Position numbers and translations under genes: made by a program
Assembly (NCBI GenBank): GCA_022678445.1
Contig: JALBWU010000001.1
Location: 1 to 64,000, forward strand
Direction: 5' to 3'
Length of the DNA stretch: 64,000 nt
From: Candidatus Aramenus sp. CH1
Lineage (GTDB): Archaea > Thermoproteota > Thermoprotei_A > Sulfolobales > Sulfolobaceae
Notes under the pieces: generated by a model
Database searches by the model: none
The model's input: the letters and a program-made list of their open reading frames with translations, nothing else
What the model was told of the DNA's origin: nothing
Part shown: positions 18,310 to 25,829 of the stretch, in pieces
How the letters are laid out: every line of letters begins with the position of its first letter
How positions within the stretch are numbered: the first letter of the stretch is position 1

Positions 18310-19109
18310 AGCCTCCTCGCCTCCATTAAGGGTACGTTGTAGGGCTTCTCCCTTGGGTCCTCGTTGTAGAAGGGCCTGTCGCATGAGGGACAGCCCGAAG
18401 TGAAGTAAGCCTTCTCGTTTGGAGTGGCCCCAGTTGAGAGGGCAAACCTTATCCTCTGCACCTCCCTGTACTCCTCTAGGGAGGGCCTTGGGTGATCCTC
18501 CATTGGCGTCCCCTTCACTGGGGTGAAGGCAAAGAGCGCTACCTCAGCCCCAAGGGAGAATAGCTCCTTCATTAGCTCCACGAACTCCCCCTTGTCCTCC
18601 CCTAGGCCGAAGACCAGGTGGACGTAGACCTTCCCCCTTCCAAAGACCTCCACTGCTCTCTTGACGAACTCGAGGTACCTCTCGAAGGAGTAGGGCTTCC
18701 CCACCTTCTCCCAGTTCCCCCTCGTGGTGTCCATCCCCACCCCCAAGTAGTCCACGCCTACCTCCTTCATCTCCCATAGATACCTCTCGTCCACGGGGGC
18801 GATAGTGACGGATTTCCTGATATTAACCTGCCTCAAGATGTTCAACGCCTCCTCCTCAAAGCCGTCCTTCAAGACCGTCTGGAGGCAGAAGCGCTTAAAC
18901 GAGGAGAGCTTATCCTTCACGTCCTCCAGTTTCACGGGGTACCACTTCACCCTGGAAAGGTAGGCCTTGTCTGCCCTGCTGACGGAGGACTGCGTGCAAA
19001 AGGCACACCTCGCCTTACACCCCCCTGCTTGGAGGGCGTACGCAGTGTCGCTGTACTTTATCCCCTTCTTGAGGAAAAAGAAAGTACCAGCTGATACTAG
19101 CAATTCCAT
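18306..19109 (-). CDS. Radical SAM protein, probable archaeal lipoyl synthase subunit (LipS1/LipS2 type)
   Basis: The 267-residue partner has the cluster motif CKARCAFC (Cys31, 35, 38), a glycine-rich SAM-binding stretch (VDYLGVGMD, VHLVFGLGEDKG) and a late cysteine pair SGCPSCDRPF that could bind a second cluster. With the overlapping radical SAM gene downstream it would form the two-subunit lipoyl synthase that inserts two sulfurs into octanoyl groups. ATG 19109 is 21 bp after the stop of the flavoprotein gene. A different sulfur-insertion or biotin-synthase-like role is the alternative. Confidence 0.72.
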   Translation of the reverse strand: MELLVSAGTFFFLKKGIKYSDTAYALQAGGCKARCAFCTQSSVSRADKAYLSRVKWYPVKLEDVKDKLSSFKRFCLQTVLKDGFEEEALNILRQVNIRKSVTIAPVDERYLWEMKEVGVDYLGVGMDTTRGNWEKVGKPYSFERYLEFVKRAVEVFGRGKVYVHLVFGLGEDKGEFVELMKELFSLGAEVALFAFTPVKGTPMEDHPRPSLEEYREVQRIRFALSTGATPNEKAYFTSGCPSCDRPFYNEDPREKPYNVPLMEARRL

Positions 19110-19130
19110 GACAAAAGAGTTGCGTTTAAG

Positions 19131-20126
19131 TTAAATTAAGCTTGCCCTCTCCACCATCTTCACTGCCCTGTACACCCCAAAGTCCTTCACGAGCCTAGCG
19201 AGGTTGCCCTTTACGAACCTGCCCATGAAGTCGCCGAAGTACTCGTCCCCGACCCTCAGTATTACGGCCAGCTGTCTGTAGGAGAACTTCTCCTCCTCCC
19301 CTAAGGCGTTCAGCATCGCCCTCTCCCCCGACTGTACCGCCACTTGTGCGGACATGGGGACAAAGGAGTTCCTCACAGTCATGCAGTCCCCTGCCCCGAA
19401 GACGTCCTCGAAGTCCACCGACCTCAAGTACTCGTCCACTAACATCCTGTTGTTGACGTTGCTCAGCCCCAACTCCCTTATTATGGAGGGCCCCCTCATG
19501 CCTGCAGTCAAGACGACTAGGTCTGCCCTTACCTTCCCAGACGACGTCTCTACGAATTCTCCCACGCTGTCCACCTTTGCGTTAAGCATTACCTCAACTC
19601 CCATGGCTTGTAGCCTACTGAGGGCGAAGTCTGAGGACTCCTGGCTCATGAAGGGCAGCAACCTCCTCTGTGCCTCAATGAGGAAGACCTTCTTGCCCAT
19701 CTTCGCCAAGGCCCCTGACAGCTCCACCCCAAGCGTCCCACCCCCCAAGACTGCAACGCTCTTTGTCTTGCCTAGGGCTTCCCTTATCTTCAACGCGTCC
19801 TCCACGTTCTCCAGCTTCATTACGTTCCTTGCCTTTACCTTGCTCGTGTCCTGCTCGAAACCCAGAGAGATTATTAGCTTGTCGAATTCCACCTCCCCTT
19901 CGCTGGTAATGACCTTCTTCCTCTTAAAGTCCACTCCCCTTACCCTGGCCCTCAGGAACTTCCCAGGGAGGGGGATCAGGGCGAGGGATGGATCTCCCCT
20001 CTCTACCACGTCCACAAGCTTATGCGTTAAGGTGAAGTAGTCCTCCTTGTCTAATACGACGGCTCTGGGGTTCTTTAAGTAAGCTGAAATACCGGCAAAC
20101 CCTGATCCTAAGATTACAACTTTCAT
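19131..20126 (-). CDS. FAD/NAD(P)-dependent oxidoreductase (NDH-2-like)
   Basis: The 331-residue flavoprotein has two dinucleotide folds: FAD-binding at the start (VVILGSGFAGISAYL) and NAD(P)-binding in the middle (VAVLGGGTLGVELSGAL), plus the second FAD motif VFGAGDCM. It lacks the redox CxxxxC of dihydrolipoamide dehydrogenases and is shorter than these (about 450). It resembles type II NADH dehydrogenase/sulfide:quinone-like enzymes but is small. It opens the lipoate operon, 21 bp before the first radical SAM gene, so it may feed electrons to the radical SAM enzymes; that is inference from position only. Confidence 0.75.
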   Translation of the reverse strand: MKVVILGSGFAGISAYLKNPRAVVLDKEDYFTLTHKLVDVVERGDPSLALIPLPGKFLRARVRGVDFKRKKVITSEGEVEFDKLIISLGFEQDTSKVKARNVMKLENVEDALKIREALGKTKSVAVLGGGTLGVELSGALAKMGKKVFLIEAQRRLLPFMSQESSDFALSRLQAMGVEVMLNAKVDSVGEFVETSSGKVRADLVVLTAGMRGPSIIRELGLSNVNNRMLVDEYLRSVDFEDVFGAGDCMTVRNSFVPMSAQVAVQSGERAMLNALGEEEKFSYRQLAVILRVGDEYFGDFMGRFVKGNLARLVKDFGVYRAVKMVERASLI

Positions 20127-20207
20127 AATGATGATTCATACTCTCACGGTATTAAACTAACCTTTATAGAAACTTATATCATTCAATGGGTTGAGTTTAA
20201 AAGGTGT

Positions 20208-20263
20208 GGATCAGCCCGCTGAAAGCCGATCACCGGCTTTCACTCCCCGAAAACTCATCACCC
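20208..20263 (-). ncRNA. Candidate C/D box guide RNA (sRNA)
   Basis: The minus strand reads in order: GGG, C box GTGATGA (20261-20255), an 11-nt spacer, a degenerate D' box GTGA (20243-20240), C' box GGTGATC (20234-20228), a 13-nt spacer, and D box CTGA (20214-20211) followed by TCC. The 56-nt length, the spacers of 11-13 nt and the G-rich start facing a C-rich end are typical of archaeal C/D sRNAs that guide 2'-O-methylation. A TATA-like GTTATAAC (20287-20294) lies about 27 nt upstream of the GGG. The D' box is weak. The rRNA or tRNA target was not identified. Confidence 0.65.
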
Positions 20264-20286
20264 TTTTATGATAATACCTCTCAAGA

Positions 20287-20294
20287 GTTATAAC
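20287..20294 (-). promoter_or_regulatory. TATA box for the candidate C/D box RNA
   Basis: GTTATAAC is centred about 27 nt before the predicted 5' end (20263). It lies just before ATG 20298 of the divergent gene, whose own TATA-like TTTTATGA (20264-20271) abuts the RNA's 5' end, so the two transcripts would share this short region. Confidence 0.5.
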
Positions 20295-20297
20295 ATG

Positions 20298-20612
20298 TAT
20301 TTTGATGATATAATTAACGCATCGCTCCTCAGGAGCAAGTACGAGGAGTACGAGAGGGTACTCTCCTCAAACAAGATATCGGAGATAAGGGTGGCCGTGA
20401 GGGAATTCCTCAACTTCATTAGCGACATAAAGGCCTACGTATCTGGGAACTTAAGGGCAGTAATTGAGAGGCAGGAGAGGATTGCCAAGGAACTCCTCCT
20501 CATAATAAGGATAAGGTACTTGATAATATTCGCGTACAAGGCCATAGTGAACAAGCTAGTGAAGTCCTTAGTAAACGCAATAAAGAGCTTCGTCTCAATG
20601 CTAACTGCTTAG
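20298..20612 (+). CDS. Small helical hypothetical protein
   Basis: From ATG 20298 the product has 104 residues, nearly all predicted helical: a charged heptad-like half (SKYEEYERVLSSNKISEIRVAVREF) and a hydrophobic half with basic residues (IIRIRYLIIFAYKAIVNKLVKSLVNAIKSF) that could bind membranes or form a bundle. The ATG at 20268 would overlap the likely TATA box and is disfavoured. The 3' end overlaps the convergent gene by 12 bp. No family recognised. Confidence 0.55.
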   Translation, partial: YFDDIINASLLRSKYEEYERVLSSNKISEIRVAVREFLNFISDIKAYVSGNLRAVIERQERIAKELLLIIRIRYLIIFAYKAIVNKLVKSLVNAIKSFVSMLTA

Positions 20613-20870
20613 GGATACCCTGAGTTGGTGGCTCCTGGGGAACTCGACCTCAATTATCCTTTTTACCGTTTCTTTCACTTCCTCCTTCTTGACCTTAAAC
20701 ACCGCGTTCCTGTAGCCGTGTTCGCTGAACTCGAACTCCTCCCCATCCCTCTTTACCTCGAACCACCTGTCCCCCTTGAAGCTCTCCACCCTCAATACCT
20801 TGCCCTCTGGGAGCTTGAGGATCTGGGAAGAGAGCAACTTGTCGGCAGACCTTATAGGTATCCACGGCAT
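20601..20870 (-). CDS. Small hypothetical protein
   Basis: The 89-residue soluble protein starts MPWIPIRSADKLL and has a beta-rich middle (GKVLRVESFKGDRWFEVKRDGEEFEF) and a charged helical segment (KKEEVKETVKRIIEVEF). It looks like a compact single-domain protein, perhaps nucleic-acid binding, but no motif proves it. It faces the small helical gene. Confidence 0.55.
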   Translation of the reverse strand: MPWIPIRSADKLLSSQILKLPEGKVLRVESFKGDRWFEVKRDGEEFEFSEHGYRNAVFKVKKEEVKETVKRIIEVEFPRSHQLRVSLSS

Positions 20871-20995
20871 GGTTATGTTCTTCGGTGAGAAAGTTATATC
20901 TCTATCCGTGGGAGCCCCGCGACCCTAACCCGTGGCTAGCGTGTAATACCACTTTTCGTAACAAAAACATTTTTCCCCTTTTTCCCAATACCTTT

Positions 20996-21898
20996 ATGGA
21001 CGTCACTATAGCTATCCCCACTCTATGCAGGCCCTCCCTTTACGCCCTCCTAGAGAGGCTGAAGAGGTATAGGGACGCTGAGGTAATCCTGGTCTACAAG
21101 GGCGAACTGAGGACAAAGGACTACAACAAGGCAATAGAGCAAAAGGAGGGCTACTACGAGGAGGCGCTGAACATTGCCTTGAAGAATGCTTCCTCTCCCC
21201 TCCTCCTCGTCACGGACGACGACGCGGTTCCCTCCGAGCACTGGGTAGAGGACCACGTGAGGTTCCACGAGGAGAACCAGAGAGTTGGAGTCCTCACAGG
21301 GCGCGTCGTAGGGAGGAAGTGGAAGAACTACCCCAACGCCCTCTTCCAGAGGCTAAGCCGCACGATCTACATGGAGGAGTACTGCCCAAAGTTCAAGGAG
21401 TACACGGGCTTTTTGACCAAAACCGGGCTTTCAGTAGACAGAGGAGAGCACGTCGGTAATGAGAAGACACTTGCCATAGCCGGGGTGAACATGAGCGTCA
21501 AAAGGGAGGTCTACCAAGGGTTCCAGTTGCCCGAGTACTCGCTGAGGGGGAGTTACAACGAGAGCGTAATAGCTCTCCACGCCGTTAGGAAGGGGTTTGA
21601 CGCCTTCTACTTCTCTGGAGGAGAGGTATTCCACGGGGGAGAGGAGTCGCTCTCGAGGTCAACAGACCCCTTGGTGGAGAGGTACTTGGCAATAGAGAAG
21701 CACACGTTCCCCTACGCAGTCTGGAGGGTGTGGGGGTTAAACGTGGCCCTCCTCGAGGAGCTGTACCATTTAGCGAGGGGGGAGGAGAGGGTCGGGATAG
21801 GCATAGCGTTAAAGGGTATTAGGGACAAGCTTGAGCCCCATAAGCTCAGGGGACTGCTCAAGGACGCAATGGAGGGACTATCCCTTTACCCTCCTTAA
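20996..21898 (+). CDS. Glycosyltransferase family 2
   Basis: The 300-residue GT-A enzyme starts with the family's first strand (MDVTIAIPTLCRPSLYALLERL); the metal/sugar-nucleotide motif appears as LLLVTDDDAVPSEHW, followed by GVLTGRVVG. A C-terminal acceptor part includes SGGEVFHGGEES and FPYAVWRVWGLNVALLEELYH. No membrane helix is evident, so it is likely cytoplasmic or peripheral, acting in glycan or glycolipid assembly. ATG 20996 is chosen at the start of the first beta strand; the open frame extends to 20885 without protein-like content. It overlaps the convergent membrane gene by 21 bp. Confidence 0.8.
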   Translation: MDVTIAIPTLCRPSLYALLERLKRYRDAEVILVYKGELRTKDYNKAIEQKEGYYEEALNIALKNASSPLLLVTDDDAVPSEHWVEDHVRFHEENQRVGVLTGRVVGRKWKNYPNALFQRLSRTIYMEEYCPKFKEYTGFLTKTGLSVDRGEHVGNEKTLAIAGVNMSVKREVYQGFQLPEYSLRGSYNESVIALHAVRKGFDAFYFSGGEVFHGGEESLSRSTDPLVERYLAIEKHTFPYAVWRVWGLNVALLEELYHLARGEERVGIGIALKGIRDKLEPHKLRGLLKDAMEGLSLYPP

Positions 21899-22207
21899 GT
21901 ACCCCACAACCATTGAGGCTGATACGAAGGTAATGGTCACGAGGAGGGAGTACACGAAGACCTCCGCGATTACCAGTATCTTCACCACCAAGGAGATTAG
22001 CGCTAAGGAGATTGATGTAGAGGAGAGGGCAAAGGCTATTAGCGGGGCGTAGGGCACGGAGTCGACGTACTTCCTCCCCCCAGACCTCAACAAGTAAAAC
22101 AGGGAGCCCAAGACGCCCAGTAAGGCAGAGTCAACCACGTACCCCGTCAGCAGGTAACCTAAGGAGAAAAGCGTGGCAAAAATTATTACAACTGGCGCCC
22201 ATTTCAT
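21878..22207 (-). CDS. Small polytopic membrane protein, unknown function
   Basis: The 109-residue protein has three to four hydrophobic helices, with a short basic loop (RSGGRKYVD) in the middle, and ends in a basic tail. It begins 22 bp after the GH15 stop on the same strand and could be co-transcribed with it. No family is recognised. It overlaps the 3' end of the convergent GT2 gene. Confidence 0.5.
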   Translation of the reverse strand: MKWAPVVIIFATLFSLGYLLTGYVVDSALLGVLGSLFYLLRSGGRKYVDSVPYAPLIAFALSSTSISLALISLVVKILVIAEVFVYSLLVTITFVSASMVVGYLRRVKG

Positions 22208-22228
22208 GAAAGTTCTCTTGTCACACTA

Positions 22229-24010
22229 TTAAATAAACCTATTGAAACCGTTCTCTAAGTAGTAGACTGTCCTTATTAGCTCTGCGTGGCTCCAGACTAG
22301 GGGGGAGACTGAGGGGTAGTTCCCCGAGGGTGAAACTTGTTCCGGGATCACCCCAGTACTGAGGGAGTTCTTCAGCACCCACTCCAAGTACTTCTTCCCC
22401 TTCTCTGGCTCCCCCTCAAACACGTAGTGCTGTGCAAGCCATAGGGTTGATATGAACCACGCGTTGGGCCTCTCGTCCTCCTTCAAGTACCAGTCCCCCT
22501 CGTATCTGGCTATTCCCCCGTTTACGTTTAAGACCTCCTCTACCTTCTTCCTGTTGGCCTTTACCCTCTCGTCCTTAGGATCTAGGACAAGCATCGCCCC
22601 CAACAACGTGCTTGAGTCCACCTTGTCGTCGTGGAGGCTCCTGGCGAAGTGATCCCCTACGAAGAACTTGTCGAGGCCCTTCTTTACCTCTTCCGCTGCA
22701 GCTGAGTACTTCACCCTATAGTCCTCGTCGCCAAAGAACTCCGCGAACTTCGCCGCTGCCGTAAGCCCTGCGTACACCGCAGCTGAAGTGAAGAAGTGGA
22801 CCCCTAGCCTCTCCTCCCATAGATCGTAAGAGGGGAGGGGTAGCCCGGTCTCCTCGTCCCTGTACCCTGCTAAGAAGTCCGCTGCTGCCTTTATAGCTGG
22901 TCTGTAAAACGACTTTATGAAGTCCACGTCCCTGAACAAGTAAAAGTGGACCCAGGCAGCATAGAGCATCAACGCCGTCTCGTCCTCCTGTATTGGGATG
23001 TAGCCAGAGGTCCACGGGTGCCAAGTGCTCCCCCAGTGACCATCGCAGGTGTACTTCTGGAAGAGGAACCCCTTGTAGAGTAGGGACTTACTGAAGTTAA
23101 ACAAGTTCCTGGAGAAGTCTTGGTAACCAGCCAAGGACATAGCAATTGAGGCGAAGGCAGCGTCCCTAGGCCACACGTAGTTGTAGGTGTCTCTGTTGAA
23201 CCTCATTATGTCCGTGTCAAGGGCTGCAGGTATTGAGCCGTTGTTTTGCCAGTGGGCTGCTATGATGAGCAAGGACCTCCTGGCTACCTCGTCCAGTTCC
23301 CTGGCCTTGAAGAGCCAAGCCCTCCAGTAGTTGTTAGTCCTACCCATGAGCTCCTTGGGCGTCTTCCTCTCCACGTACTCGGAGAGCCTCCTCGCGTTCT
23401 CGTAGTTGTTGGAGGCGACTAACCAGCAGAAGAACGTGCCGTTGGCCTTGAAGCTCACCGCAAAGTCCACCGAGCCTTGAGCTATCGGGTTCATGGAGAG
23501 CACCCCGTCCTCGCAGTCCTTCCAAGTGCCCTGCAGGCCCCCTATCTCCTTGTATCCGGTAGCGTACTGGTAGGTGTGGAGATTGCAAGAGAACATGAAC
23601 CACCTGTCCCTCTTGTAGTGTACCATGGAGTCGGTGAAGGGGTCGTAGAACGCCGTGTCCCCCACGTTATTGTTGTAGACGTTGAAGTTCCACGCGAAGA
23701 ACACGGTCGCCTCCTGGGTTAGGGTAACCTCCCTGACTAGGACAGGGTAAGCCATGTCCACGGCGTCCCTTATCTTCGCCTTTAGGTCGTCAAACTCTGC
23801 CTCAACAACTGCCGTCAGCGCGTCCCTCTCGTAGGATATCCTCGGGTTTAGCTGGTCGAGCCACGCGAACTTGCCCTTGTACCACAGCCCCACCTTGGAG
23901 AAGACCAAGTGGTTGTCGGTGGGCAAGGGGTAGTAGAGCTCCCTTAGCTCGTAGTCCTTGTCAGCCAATAATGTTAGCTGACCGTTGCCTAGGATAACGT
24001 ACCTCGTCAT
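22229..24010 (-). CDS. Glycoside hydrolase family 15 (glucoamylase/trehalase-like)
   Basis: The 593-residue protein has the GH15 layout: an N-terminal beta-sandwich (residues 1 to about 220) and a C-terminal (alpha/alpha)6 barrel. The barrel includes DTYNYVWPRDAAF (substrate-binding region), WHPWTSGYIPIQEDETALMLYA and YDLWEERLGVHFFTSAAVYAG, where the catalytic glutamates are expected (WEER and, near the end, VIPEQVSPSG). Archaeal members release glucose from maltodextrins or split trehalose; which applies is not decidable. No signal peptide is present, so it is cytoplasmic and would serve glycogen or trehalose turnover. Confidence 0.88.
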   Translation of the reverse strand: MTRYVILGNGQLTLLADKDYELRELYYPLPTDNHLVFSKVGLWYKGKFAWLDQLNPRISYERDALTAVVEAEFDDLKAKIRDAVDMAYPVLVREVTLTQEATVFFAWNFNVYNNNVGDTAFYDPFTDSMVHYKRDRWFMFSCNLHTYQYATGYKEIGGLQGTWKDCEDGVLSMNPIAQGSVDFAVSFKANGTFFCWLVASNNYENARRLSEYVERKTPKELMGRTNNYWRAWLFKARELDEVARRSLLIIAAHWQNNGSIPAALDTDIMRFNRDTYNYVWPRDAAFASIAMSLAGYQDFSRNLFNFSKSLLYKGFLFQKYTCDGHWGSTWHPWTSGYIPIQEDETALMLYAAWVHFYLFRDVDFIKSFYRPAIKAAADFLAGYRDEETGLPLPSYDLWEERLGVHFFTSAAVYAGLTAAAKFAEFFGDEDYRVKYSAAAEEVKKGLDKFFVGDHFARSLHDDKVDSSTLLGAMLVLDPKDERVKANRKKVEEVLNVNGGIARYEGDWYLKEDERPNAWFISTLWLAQHYVFEGEPEKGKKYLEWVLKNSLSTGVIPEQVSPSGNYPSVSPLVWSHAELIRTVYYLENGFNRFI

Positions 24011-24121
24011 AGATGAAATTTTGTAGCGTAGAATAAAACCTTGGTGGGAAGAATGAAGGTAATAATTAGGAATAACATCAGTATCAATAGAACTTTTTAG
24101 TCCACGGAGTGAAGTGGGGGC

Positions 24122-24679
24122 ATGTCCTTTCAGCTCTTAGAGTCCCTGGCGGTCGTGGTAGTCTTAGGGCTGACCCACGGCTTAGACCCCGACCACGTGG
24201 TAATGACCAGGATGCTGAAGAGGTTCTCTAAGGTGGTGTCCTTCGCCCTCTTCCACACAACGGGCTTCCTGGTGGTAGCCCTCCCACTTGCCCTCGTCAT
24301 ACTGTCCTTCAGCGGGGCCAAGGGAGCCATCGCTATAGGGTCATATGCTGTTGGAATGATCGTGAGCGTGGTCTTTCTCTGGGCATCCTTAGTAGGAAGG
24401 GAGATAGAGGTGGAGCCTAAGGGTTTGGGCCTACTTCAAGGTGCCCTAGTGCTGACCTCCTCCAAGGTAGTGTCCTTGACCATAGCGTTGGCTAGCGGGG
24501 AACTCACTTACTCAGTACTGATACTCCTGGCGTTCGTGGCGTCTTCCTTTGCCTCCCTACTGGCACTTTCTTTGGTGAACCTAGTGCCGAGCAGGATAGA
24601 GAGGCCCTTCAACCTAGCAGTCTCCTTGGTCTCCTTGGGCTACATAGCCTACGAGCTTTCAACCTCGCTGGGAGTTTAA
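24122..24679 (+). CDS. NiCoT-like nickel/cobalt transporter, short form
   Basis: The 185-residue protein has about six hydrophobic helices. Its first helix carries GLTHGLDPDHVVMTRM, equivalent to the HxxxDH metal-selectivity motif of NiCoT/HoxN permeases (HAFDADH), with the His and Asp-His kept. A second motif (FHTTGFLVV) follows in helix 2. It is shorter than standard NiCoT proteins (about 300-350) and lies nearer the UreH/RcnA-like small members. It is divergent from the GH15 gene. The metal is probably nickel or cobalt; cobalt would fit the CbiZ-like gene further on, but that is speculation. Confidence 0.7.
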   Translation: MSFQLLESLAVVVVLGLTHGLDPDHVVMTRMLKRFSKVVSFALFHTTGFLVVALPLALVILSFSGAKGAIAIGSYAVGMIVSVVFLWASLVGREIEVEPKGLGLLQGALVLTSSKVVSLTIALASGELTYSVLILLAFVASSFASLLALSLVNLVPSRIERPFNLAVSLVSLGYIAYELSTSLGV

Positions 24680-24847
24680 CTACGGTTAAGGGTTGCGGTT
24701 TAAAAGACCTCAAATCGGGGAAGTCTACTCTAGGCTTTTGCAAACGTCTTGTTCACTACACCCCCTAACAACACTTCTTCAGAATTAAAACGTAATTACA
24801 GATTAATTCTAAAGAACGTTTATTACCGGTCAGCTACTAACACTACT

Positions 24848-25795
24848 ATGCAAAGGCTATCGGAAAGGCAAATTATAGCGCTCATCTTGACGACCATAAT
24901 AGGCGCGGTGGTAGTGGGCCTAGGCCTCTTCGCTCTTAGCGTCTTACATGTCGTCCCTCCAGACTACCTCCTCTACACGTATGCCGGAGTCTGGATAGTC
25001 GGAACAATCCTGGTGACGCAACTCATCTCGTCGCTTATCAAGAGGAGGGCGATCAGGCTAATTGGGGCGTCAAACGCCAACAACGTTGCATTTATAGCAC
25101 AGCTCTTGGGCTACGTAGTCGCGTTCATAGGCTTCTTCATCTTGATCAAGGTAAGCGTCACAGCTGCCCTAGCAGCAGGGGGCTTTGCAGGGCTAGTCCT
25201 AGGCCTTGCGTCACAGACGGTCCTCTCCAACATCTTCGCCGGAATAATGCTGGTGTTCTCTAGGCCCTATCACGTGGGAGACAGGATAACCATTTCAACA
25301 TGGCAGTACGGACTGATAGCGCCGACCTACCCTCCCAAGTTCTTCTCCAACGACTTCCTCATACCGGGTTACACTGGACGGGTCATTGACATAACCTTAC
25401 TTTACACGGTGATCTACACGGACGAAAAGGTCGTCCTGAAGATACCCAACAACATAATGGTACAAGCTGCCATATTTATACACAACGTAGAGGAGAAGAG
25501 GCAGGTTCGCACCAAGTACGAAGTCCCAAAGGATTTAGACCCCGAGGTAGTAGTCCCAAGGCTTATGGAAAACATAAAGAAAAAGATAGACCTCCTTTTA
25601 GACGAGCCGTCGATTAAGGTCCTGGAGACAACGCTAAACACGTACATACTGGGAATAGACGTAGTCGCAAAGTCCATATATGAGGAGCCCGTGAGAGACG
25701 CTGTACTGAGGGAGACCATGAGGACAGTGAGGGAGCTTCAAGAGGAGTTCCGAAGTAAGGACGTGAGGGAGAACAATAAGGAGATAGCGAAATAA
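24848..25795 (+). CDS. MscS-family mechanosensitive ion channel
   Basis: The 315-residue protein has four N-terminal hydrophobic helices. The pore-lining one is recognisable as AALAAGGFAGLVLGLASQTVLSNIFAGIMLVFSRP, written here in pieces: Ala/Gly-packed TM, then LASQ, then the FSRPYHVGDRI turn into the beta domain. The cytoplasmic beta and alpha/beta domains follow (VLKIPNNIMV). Such channels release osmolytes on hypo-osmotic shock. ATG 24848 is supported by a TATA box (GTTTATTA, 24818-24825) centred 26 nt upstream; the longer frame from 24749 is rejected. Confidence 0.88.
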   Translation: MQRLSERQIIALILTTIIGAVVVGLGLFALSVLHVVPPDYLLYTYAGVWIVGTILVTQLISSLIKRRAIRLIGASNANNVAFIAQLLGYVVAFIGFFILIKVSVTAALAAGGFAGLVLGLASQTVLSNIFAGIMLVFSRPYHVGDRITISTWQYGLIAPTYPPKFFSNDFLIPGYTGRVIDITLLYTVIYTDEKVVLKIPNNIMVQAAIFIHNVEEKRQVRTKYEVPKDLDPEVVVPRLMENIKKKIDLLLDEPSIKVLETTLNTYILGIDVVAKSIYEEPVRDAVLRETMRTVRELQEEFRSKDVRENNKEIAK

Positions 25796-25829
25796 ACGCT
25801 TTAATTTTACGAAAGTCGCCTTATCTGTA

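Noticed and set aside
19354-20040. 228-codon plus-strand frame opposite the flavoprotein gene
   Set aside because: It is antisense to a clear FAD/NAD-binding protein, is Ser/Thr/Leu/Pro-rich as expected for a codon shadow, and shows no domain.
19131-20126. Flavoprotein as dihydrolipoamide dehydrogenase, because of the lipoate operon
   Set aside because: The redox-active CxxxxC motif and the dimerisation domain are missing, and the length is only 331 residues.
20885-20995. N-terminal extension of the GT2 protein up to 20885
   Set aside because: The extra residues do not resemble the family, and the canonical first beta strand starts directly at ATG 20996.
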